Shown here one piece after another: positions 55,325 to 64,000 of a stretch of 64,000 nt of DNA; position 1 is the first letter of the stretch; each line of letters begins with the position of its first letter. The position numbers were made by a program, and so were the translations under genes. The stretch is taken from assembly GCA_036362985.1 (NCBI GenBank), contig JAYGXS010000004.1, positions 44,229,182 to 44,293,181 on the forward strand. The letters are read 5' to 3'. The DNA is from Ligula intestinalis. Its lineage: Eukaryota; Platyhelminthes; Cestoda; Diphyllobothriidea; Diphyllobothriidae. The notes beneath the pieces were generated by a model. The model was not told the DNA's origin. It saw nothing but the letters and a program-made list of their open reading frames with translations, and ran no database searches.

Positions 55325-55640
55325 AGAGGCAGTTTTTTTCTCCTACATTTTGTTTTTTTAAGTGGGGGTCCGCTGTACTCTGCCCCCGCTTTAATGGTAG
55401 GAGTTATTTTCACTGCCTCCTCCTTATTTAACCATGCGGTTCAGAGAGTGTTGACTACTATTTTAAAACGACGATATGTTGGTGAATATGAATTTACCTG
55501 CCAACACTACTAAACGCTCCCGCTGCCTATGTGGTTGTTCACGAAGAGCAGCATTTATCAACTTTGTTTTTATTTTTCCACAGCACTAAGTTTGCTATGA
55601 CGAGGCCCTCCGGGCCTAAAATGTAAAGCATATATATTTC
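55325..55640 (-). mobile_element. LINE 3' end, inverted copy 2
   Basis: The minus strand has TTTTAGGCCCGGAGGGCCTC, AAACTTAGTGCTGTGGAAAA and later GGCAGTGAAAATAACTCCTA and AGGAGAAAAAAACTGCC, colinear with 54625-54850 but more diverged. Confidence 0.75.
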
Positions 55641-55994
55641 TTCATTTATTGAGCATACCAATCTCGTTGACAGTGTTATCCTCACTTCTGAGCCATCCTG
55701 CAAACATGTTAACATAAAAACAAACAAAGATACCCAACTCTGGTAGCTCCTTGACAAAAATCCCCACGTCAGCCATCCAAACTTCATAAGTTCAACACCA
55801 TCCCACAATGTTGTTCAGTAAATTAATATCATTGACCCCTCTTGTGTTTTGTCAAGACCACCGGCTCATTCTTGCACCTCTTGTTGAAGTCCGGCAACTG
55901 CTCCAGATTGGCATAAACCATCAATGTGAAAATCCTTAAGGATCGCTACGTCATACGTTCGGGAAAGTCACCAGTAGTGACAGGCGCTACTGGG

Positions 55995-56292
55995 CGTGTT
56001 TACGATCGTTTTCAAAACCTTCTCCGAGAAAATGATGGCTTTATGGAATACCCGGAGTATTTTTAGCTTCGAATAGACAGACTTGTTAGCGATTATGCGA
56101 AACTAGGTAGTGGTATGGGCTTTTTAACCGTATTCGCGAATGTATTCTCGAAAACGGTAAAAATCCCATGCCACTTCCTAGTTTCGCATAATCGTTTACA
56201 AGTCTGTCTATTCGAAGCTAAAACTGCTCCGGGTATTCCATAAAGTCCCAATCTTCTAGGATAAGGTTTTGAAAACGAGCGTTAGCACTCCC
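55995..56292. mobile_element. Foldback/MITE-like hairpin, about 130-bp arms
   Basis: The left arm (about 55995-56135) and right arm (about 56150-56292) are inverted copies: GTTTTCAAAACCTT, GGCTTTATGGAATACCCGGA, AGCTTCGAATAGACAGACTT and CGATTATGCGAAACTAGG against their complements, with a loop of only about 15-20 nt. No coding capacity. Confidence 0.88.
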
Positions 56293-56805
56293 TTTTGTCA
56301 TGAATCACTTGGCGTTTTCAGAAGAAGATGTGATCACCGGAAAAAAACTTTTGAGATTCTGGCTTGAACTCACCACCAGAGACAAATTTAGAATCCGATA
56401 ATTTATGGGCATGAGGCAAAAGATTGAAACTATAAGTTTATTTTAAACCTAAGTTCTTGATGTTGAAGCAGTCCATTATTGAATAGCCTTCATAAATAAC
56501 TGGTTGTGGTTGCCTAGCTGACCTACAACTCGCTAAGCGACACTTAAGAATTAAGAATTCCATTAGTCACGTTAAACTCCACGCAAAACGTGCAAGTGCG
56601 AATACATTTGTTCTAAGCATTGCTCGGTCGTTGAATTGGAGAAGGTATGCACGTATAAAAGTGTGTTTTAATTCAGTATATATAAGGAAGGTAGGCAGAG
56701 CCTTTGCAAACCTTATTTACAGATAGATGCTGTCAGCGTATGAATGTGTTTCAAAGCGTTATAAACATTATACAACACGTTTTTGTCTACCAAATTTATT
56801 ACCAG

Positions 56806-57840
56806 CTAGGAAAGTATGATCGAGTCTCCTATGAATGCGTCGACGCTTTCAGCAATAACAACTGAGAAAGGAAGTTTATTCCAGTCGTCAATGGCCCGGT
56901 GGGAGAAGAAGTTGGCCCGCACTTCTAGTTTAGCATGGAGTTTCTTCAGTTTGTACGGATGATCTCGTAGATGTATTGATGGTACGAATACAAAGAAGTC
57001 AGCCACCTGAAGAGCACAGTCTACTCCCTTGATGAATTTAAACACCAAGATCATATGTCTCCTGTATTGCCTATAATAGAAAGGAAAATGAATGAGCCTA
57101 TCAACGTAACCTTCGTTTAAAAAGGTTTATTGGTAAGACGTCTCTTGGGCACCGTCAAAACCCTTGGTAAATCTCCAAAACTGCTGACTACCTTGGTTGC
57201 CTTCTTTGGACTTTCTCCAGCACTGCGCTTTCCTTCTTCATCTGGGGGCAACACTCATGGATGCACCACTCTAACATGGGCCGAAAAAGTGTTCCGCAAA
57301 ACTCGCAAAAAATGCTCCTAACCATAATACTGATCTCTCCTAGGATGTCCATAGCCTTCTTCGCGATTTTGGCGCAGTGAGTTGATTGTTTGAGATTAAG
57401 TGCCATACATACACCTAATTCCCGAAGTTCGTTCACTTGCCCGAGTTTGTGACCTCCGATCAAGTAGTTATACACAGATGTTATCGTAAGCGGACGACTT
57501 GACATTTGTTGAAGTTGAGATTCAGTAGCCACATTTTAAACCACCTTTGCAAGCGATCTTATTCATTTTGCAAGTTCTGTCCATCCTCTTCACTTCGATT
57601 GACCTCCAAATCTTTAGATCGTCTGCAAACATGACTTTCTCACAGGTGAGACGATCAACACAGTCGTTCACATATACCAGAAATAGCATGGGACCTAGAA
57701 CGCCTCCCTGTGGAAACCACGAATAATGGTTTTTAATGCTGTTTGGTTTCTTTAGTACAAACACGCTGACGCCTGCCTGCTAGAAAGTCGGCTAACCATT
57801 TGAGTATATTTCCAGTCACACCCTGAAATAAAAGGGAAAT
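56806..57840 (-). mobile_element. LINE reverse transcriptase remnant (third family)
   Basis: The minus strand reads WFPQGGVLGPMLFLVYVNDC, VMFADDLKIWRSI (57725-57590, RT motifs B/C with FADD), then VNELRELGVCMALNLKQSTH and AMDILGEISIMVRSI. The C-terminal domain follows: HAKLEVRANFFSHRAIDDWN and KLPFSVV (56980-56870). This is the usual RT-to-C-terminus order in CR1/jockey-like LINEs. Several frameshifts; the 5' part and endonuclease are missing. Confidence 0.85.
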
Positions 57841-60800
57841 TTCCTCCCCTGCGTGAACTTAAATTCTGGTTCGGCTTCGGAGCTAGGCAAAATTATCAAC
57901 CACTCGTGAAAATATGTGTCAGAGTGAATGAATATTAGTATCCCGCGCTATCCTTAGCAAAGTGAATACATTATTTATTACTTTGACGTTATAATAGTGA
58001 TAATGGGTAATTGTTATTCTGAAGGACGCGACGCAGTTTTTGAAAACGCATTATTGCGGTCAGCCAAATTTTTGTGAGTTGATCAAATTTAAAAGCCTGC
58101 CGCTTGCTCAGTGATATTAATGTATCATAATTCACTCAAGACTTTAAGGTCGTTCTGCTTCTTGTTATAAAAAATTTCATCACGCCTCGATAGCATTTTA
58201 TTGGTATTTTTGTTTGCCTAAATTTCACAAGAGTAGGTTTTACGCGATTTCCTTGTGACAATTTTGTGAGAGCGGTAAATTTATCTGAACTTATATTTTC
58301 TATTGAGGTGTTTAAATAGTTAACGTTCAATAATTGGTTTACCCTTTTGCAGATGAAGTAAAACACGAGTGCATACATTTTTTAATTTTTAATTTATGAC
58401 CACCAGATGGGTTGGAGATGCTCTCAATGTGTTCGTACGCTGAACAGCCTGCAGTATTCGTATAAGTAGCCACGTTTATTTAAACATCAACCATCTATCT
58501 CCGTCGTCCACGAGGGCAGTTATTGCATAGCTTTGTGAACAAATTATATGTTAAAATTATCCTGCATGCAGATAATTATTTCAGTCGTTTATCGGTGTTT
58601 TTATCGGAAGGAAATCCTGCATATGTGTCATAGACTTTAATTGAATCTAGAATCGTAAATGGCTCGGGAAAGATACCTTATAGTAAAGAAGCAGACCACA
58701 ACGTGGTTGAAGTAACAAGTTCACACTTAATAAACGGAGATATGATAAAAGGTGTAAAACGGTCAGTTATGATAGATCTAGTGTAATAATTTCGAAAAAA
58801 GTCATCAATTTAAAGGGCTGTCGAAGGATCATCAAAGAGCTTAACAAATTATTATGGCTAACAGATCTTGTTTCTTATTTGACTTTATTGTGCATGGACG
58901 CCAACAGCAAGTTAAATAAGACAGTTTCAGTTGTTTGTAATATATATAAATACAGCTAAAATATGAACACACAGCGATGAATACACAGTCCACTTGTGCC
59001 GTTATAAAGTTTCCAACAAATCACATAATTCTGATAATTTTCCTGATATTTTTTATATTTAAAATGCTTCATAAGTGTTTTGCGTATCCAGTTTAAGTGC
59101 CACTAAGTTATTTATTACTATGTATGTGACATTAATTCTTTTAGGACAAATTTCTGTACTATATTGGAAAATATTCACATTTACTTTCACATAGACACTG
59201 TGCTTATTTTCAGCGAGACACTGTGAAATCTGAAACCTCATATGACAACTTATTTGTGGGTAATTATATTAGGAAATGACCCACCAGGTTGCAGTTAATG
59301 CTCAGGTTTTCAAAAACCGACAAAAAGATATTTTTAAAGACTGTTAACTATGTAGCAATATGAGCAGACACTGGACTACCAGATTTTTCTTTTCACTTTC
59401 ACATTCAGAAAAGAATATGCTGTAAATATATCCTTTATTACCACGAGAAAATTTTGGATGCGTCTGAAAAAAGGCATGTTTTGAATATTCAGCATATTGT
59501 TCCCGTTCAAGACTAAACTGTACGACTGGCACCAATTCTCATTTAATACCCTTGTTATATATTTTCAAATTATTGTCAATGTCAAGGCTTAATTCTTTCT
59601 CCATGCAGTCATTAATTGACAGAACCACACGTTTGAACGCACAGAACAACTGAATTTGAGAAACATCTGTCAAAATACTAGACCGACTTCTCATCGAATA
59701 AATTCGTTTGTTTGATGCTTGAATATAGTGCTCCATTTTCGGCGCTTAGGACGCATTAAGAAAATTTCAAATGTAATGTTCCATGAAATTTAAATTTTAA
59801 TAGTTGCCTAATTATCAACGGTATACAGATAATTTTCGACAGAGTTATTAGCTGGCTAGTTGTTGAAGTTCAATTTTTAAATCACATGAATTTAGTTGTT
59901 TTCTTCCAGCAGAATGATTTCATTTTTGTGGACGTGAAAAAGTAGACTACTTTTAATAGGGATATTTCGAAACATTTGTTGGTTCTTATTTATAAGCTGC
60001 AAAATCAATATCTCTATTAACAATTGGAATTTTGGCAGATTTTTTTTGCTTCCTCCGGCAAGCAGGGCCACGCATACAGTTTGCCCTTAGTACATTCGAT
60101 TTTAAACTCTTAATGAGAAAAATATATTTACTTGCTGGCTTTGCTGGTGTAAATTTTTTTGAATAATAAAGATCCTTAACTGCACAAAAATCTCAACTCG
60201 TGAAGGCTTAATGCATGTAGGGACAATTATAAGAAGTTGGCACGTCATTTATAAGGGACTGCTATTGGTGATTTGCTCCATTTACGAGGGCTGTTTCAAG
60301 TTGGCACTTCATAGATAATTAGCAAAATCTTTCCTGACAAGTATGTTTGGTTGTCTTATGAATATATTTTTGACAATGCTGGTTTATGCTCGATTTTTTG
60401 TTCAGAGTAACCAAAATTAAGTCCGAATTTATGAGAAAATGCCGTCTTATGAATGCAAATTTGTCATGAAATATGGTTTGACATTTTTCTTTCAGTTATC
60501 GAACATTTGCTTAAAATGGGTTAAGTGTGGGGAGAATTTGGAATGTTAATACGGAAGCGATACACAGATGACAGGAAATCTTCATCGAAGTATAGCTTGG
60601 TAGAAGGTCGGCGAGAAAACGGTGTTTGTACTCAAGCTTGTTAGATACGACTCCCACCAAAAGTGAGTAGAAATTGTGGGTTTTTATCAATGTCTATCAT
60701 TTACACATTTCCAGCTTTAATCCAACATCTAATATAAAGGTTGTTAAATCTTGTCGCAAAATTAAGTGCGTAGACAATGTCAAGTAGGCGCTTTGTGAAA

Positions 60801-63800
60801 GGAATTATAGTTAACCTATTTTAAGCTCCCTGTATGAATTGGGGTATTGATAGGTCTCTTAAACGTGTCTAGTTATTTTCCTTTAGTTAATAAATGTAAA
60901 CTGAATGCATAGTTCCTTATGGATACATTAACCAGACACATTTTAAGTTGCGTAACGTAAGTAATTATTATTCAACACCATTCTTTCCCGCATAAACATG
61001 CCAATAAAATTAGGGCGATTATGTACGTCCTTTTTAGAAGCGTTTTATTGATCAATTTTTTAAATTTCGGTTTGCCATATGTATCTATTAATTCCACAGG
61101 ATATACTTCTGAATAAATGTTTTCCTAAGAATAACAGTCTCACCATCTGTGAGAAGATCAAGTAACTTATCTGCACTACCATGCTGATGTCACATTAGAA
61201 CCAGCATTTTCGCATACAGAAAAGAATGAACAATAAGATAAACTTGTCGGAGATAAGACGTTGTGTTTCCGTTTCATAATCTCTGCAGATGGCCTTCTGT
61301 AGGCGACCAGTGATCGGGCATTTATATTCTTTCTAGAAGAGATTTTCATCAATCAGATATTAAGCAAGCGCACCACTAGAGTCTCTCAGTTTCCAATTGA
61401 TGCTAAGATGAAAGCTGGTTTCTGTTAAAAGTTTATTTGCCTGAAGGCTGATGTAAACTCAAGGTCACGAACTGTGCTTGTTGCTTTATGAAGCAAAGAT
61501 GCCAGACCACTGTTCGCCACTGTTTCCGACTAGGTTTACGCCACTGGTTCAACTCTACCTGAGGGTGCGCACGAAGTCTGTACTAAGAACTCAAAGCAGG
61601 AGTGTCCAGTCACCCAAATGACTAGAAGGAAAAAGTAGATATTATACGTTAGTAGTTCAAGCGAAAACTCAGTTTGTAGATTTGGCTCAATATTTAATTA
61701 AGTAACGTACATTCGGTGTCTGTAAGCGTTTATACTTCATGAAGGTTTCGGTTTTAATATACGCATAAACAAGTCTTCTGTAGCACGATACACCGCTTTA
61801 GTGACCTTTTCAGGCAACCAACATGAATTTGTTGCAAAAAGACGGCTTAATTGGAATTTGTGGAGACCTATCTATAATTAATCGAGATAGAGCTCATGAA
61901 AAGGCTTTTAATGGCTGAATATGCAGAAGAAATTTAATGGGCATTTAAGTAGCTATAGCTGAAGGCCAAATGCTTGTCCAAAATACTGGAAACGCTTTAT
62001 TATTTCTCTTTTTCGTTGATGTTGATAAGGAGGACACGACAGATGGAGCTTTACGAATAAAGTTATGTTTCGCGGGTTCAATCTGACAATAAGTATATAT
62101 GATCAGGTTCTAGTTGTTCTATTTTTATTTTATGAACAAACTCTGTCTTAGTTAAGTGATTTTTAAAGTCTTTAGAAAAAACATTTGAATTGACCAAAAG
62201 AAAACGCCTATTGCAAAAAGACCACACGAATGGGCGTTTTAAATCTGAAGTTTGAGAAGGCAGATTCGTTGTCTGACTTGTAATTAGTTAACGTTTGCAA
62301 CCAAATGATAGCAAACGCATACAGGAACCGAAAGTCTGGTGCTAGCAAACAGCGCATTGAGGTCACCTCACTGCATGCAATAATTTGTGGTCTCCTTGTG
62401 AGTTCACGATAGCAAGTGTGGTTTCATGGACTTTGGGACATGTAGTGCGCATGTCAAATTGCTAGCGTGGTTTCAAAAACAACAGGGCCTGAGCAGCTCT
62501 TAACAGCCTCTGGTGTGAGACAAAAACTTTAATTCCCCATGGATTATAGCGAATTGATTGAAATTTTAATGCCATTCAGCTCATTTGTATGGAAGTTCCC
62601 TGATTTTTCATCAATCGGGTTGCGTAACGCACTCATTTCATTGCACACACAGGTCAAGATAGAGTCCGCGTAGGCCACTGACGTTGCGGGAAAGTGTACC
62701 AACAAGGGCCCCTAAACTAGAGTTACCGGCTATAGCCAATCAGCTGCTGTAACTCAATCATATGTCCACTACAGGCTTCGATAGCTTGGGAGCTGAACAG
62801 AGACGGCTGGGCGTTTGAACATAAGCCAGACCTATGCAAATCAAGTCACGGCATCTGCTTTTTCATCTGTGTGGGTAACTTGCGTGAGATAAGTGTTTAA
62901 AAGCCAGATCACAATAAGGAAAATGAGCGTTTTTGTTTCGATTTGATAATCTGGTCAAGGGTTCGCACATAGACTATCTGGTAGCTGTGCTGGACCAACA
63001 GACCGCAGCACGGTAGGCCTTGTTGGGGTTACGCACTAACAAAAAATGCCATGCACTGGACGGCATTGTGGTCGCATTGTTGCGTGCGCAGGACGAGAGC
63101 ATGCGGTCGATACGGCGCGAATCTATAAGCATCAGAGACTGAATCGAGAGTGAGTCACCCTCCGTGGCCGGCTGATGACGGCTAATAAGCCAGAAATGGC
63201 AACTTGGTCTCTCCTCTTCCCTACTATGCGGGTTCGAATGCCGAGAAATTTTTCACAATTGGGTCAACTAACTTAACCAAATCTGCCAAACCCCTTAAGT
63301 AATCTCTCCTCCTTGTCGGTAATGTTCTCCTGCCTACAATTTTAGTCGCTGTGAGGCTGCTGGCCGGACACAAGAGTGATCTCCAAGGCACAACGGGGCG
63401 AGTCCCGTAACCGATCGGCGACTGCCCATATAGCATTATGTAGCTAGCACTTATGTCAGGAATACGCTGCAATGTCTACATATATGTTAGGAAATGGGCA
63501 ACAAAGAGAGTTTATGGCAAGCATGACTAGCCATTATTGATTATTTTTTAACGCAGGTTGAAAATTCAAACTGCTCTGTGCACTCATTACATGTCTGATG
63601 ACTATCTGGGGAAACAGCGTCGAAAACATATAAAATAAAGTTTGGATAAGGAAGAGGGACTGTGGAGCACCGAATCAATTTGTTTATTATCCTGAGCTTT
63701 CGAACTCTTACAGGAGTCCCTGGCCCCTGACTGTTGATAAGCGTTCGCACGCTATAAGTAGCCTCATTTTCGTTGTTGTTTCTTATCACTGACAATGGGA

Positions 63801-64000
63801 TCCTGTTAGAGTTTGAAAGCTCATGATAATTAACAAATTGATCCACTGCTCGACAACCCTTCCTTCTCATCCATGTAAATACCTGGAACGCGAACTTTTT
63901 CCTTTATTCGACAATAAAGTTTGTTATCGTTTCCCAAAGACCTTCTTTCCACTGAAATACACATGTGTAGATGCCATCAACTCCTTTTAACTTCAGCCTT
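57841..64000. other. AT-rich stretch without recognisable genes
   Basis: From about 58000 to 62300 the sequence is visibly more AT-rich than the rest of the window and has only short open frames with no similarity. Near 62985 and 63170 there are repeat-like segments: GCTGGACCAACAGACCGCAG resembles about 6005, and GGCTGATGACGGCTAATAAG precedes GGGTTCGAATGCC, a possible B box. No exon with convincing homology was found. Confidence 0.45.

Noticed and set aside
63170..63215. Possible hammerhead: CTGATGA, then GGCT/AGCC stem, then GAAA
   Set aside because: Positions 10.1/11.1 mismatch and no convincing stem III or stem I could be drawn. It looks like a common repeat with chance similarity.
1..64000. 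CRISPR arrays, operons, bacterial genes or prophage
   Set aside because: Spliced animal gene and eukaryotic retroelements throughout; no regularly spaced repeats with unique spacers were seen.

Overview
This is animal (metazoan) nuclear DNA in which one host gene, a flotillin-2 orthologue, is spread over at least 21 kb. Its introns and the flanking DNA are packed with transposable-element remains. I infer a parasitic flatworm, possibly a large-genome tapeworm of the diphyllobothriid type. The grounds are the mix of GIY-YIG Penelope-like elements (PLEs) and CR1/jockey-type LINEs, a 45-nt intron beside introns of several kb, and moderate GC. The sequence does not settle the species.

Layout. 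1-5.6 kb: intronic or 5' flanking DNA with a degenerate PLE, inverted repeats, a duplicated 180-bp repeat and a TA-flanked MITE. 5.6-26.9 kb: six flotillin-2 coding exons (5604-5683, 5729-5892, 14156-14359, 22188-22340, 24560-24741, 26581-26935), all joined by GT-AG introns with compatible phases. They encode about 379 residues; the N-terminal exon(s) and the short last exon are not found. The large introns hold PLE fragments, a LINE fragment, a 31-bp minisatellite, a hAT remnant, a Tc1/IS630-type transposon and a 0.9-kb foldback carrying a tRNA-derived SINE. A 10-base assembly gap lies in an AGT microsatellite just before the last identified exon.

26.9-58 kb: almost entirely mobile DNA. It contains a second, inverted copy of the MITE, an ORF with a 2A-like motif, a minus-strand LINE, a nearly intact PLE (36.0-38.1 kb, one in-frame stop at the YVDD motif), an inverted pair of a second PLE family (40.4-43.0 kb), two head-to-tail LINE copies (46.4-54.3 kb), inverted LINE 3' ends, a 300-bp foldback and another LINE RT remnant. 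58-64 kb is mostly AT-rich with no recognisable gene.

The most interesting signal is a set of hammerhead-ribozyme-like motifs on the same strand as, and just 3' of, the PLE reading frames: 38043-38084 (+), 41255-41306 (-), 41125-41190 (-) and 40896-40968 (+). They have the conserved CUGAUGA and GAA(A) core boxes and complementary stems. PLE-encoded hammerheads are a known class, so the general phenomenon is not new; the particular copies and their paired, inverted arrangement deserve checking.
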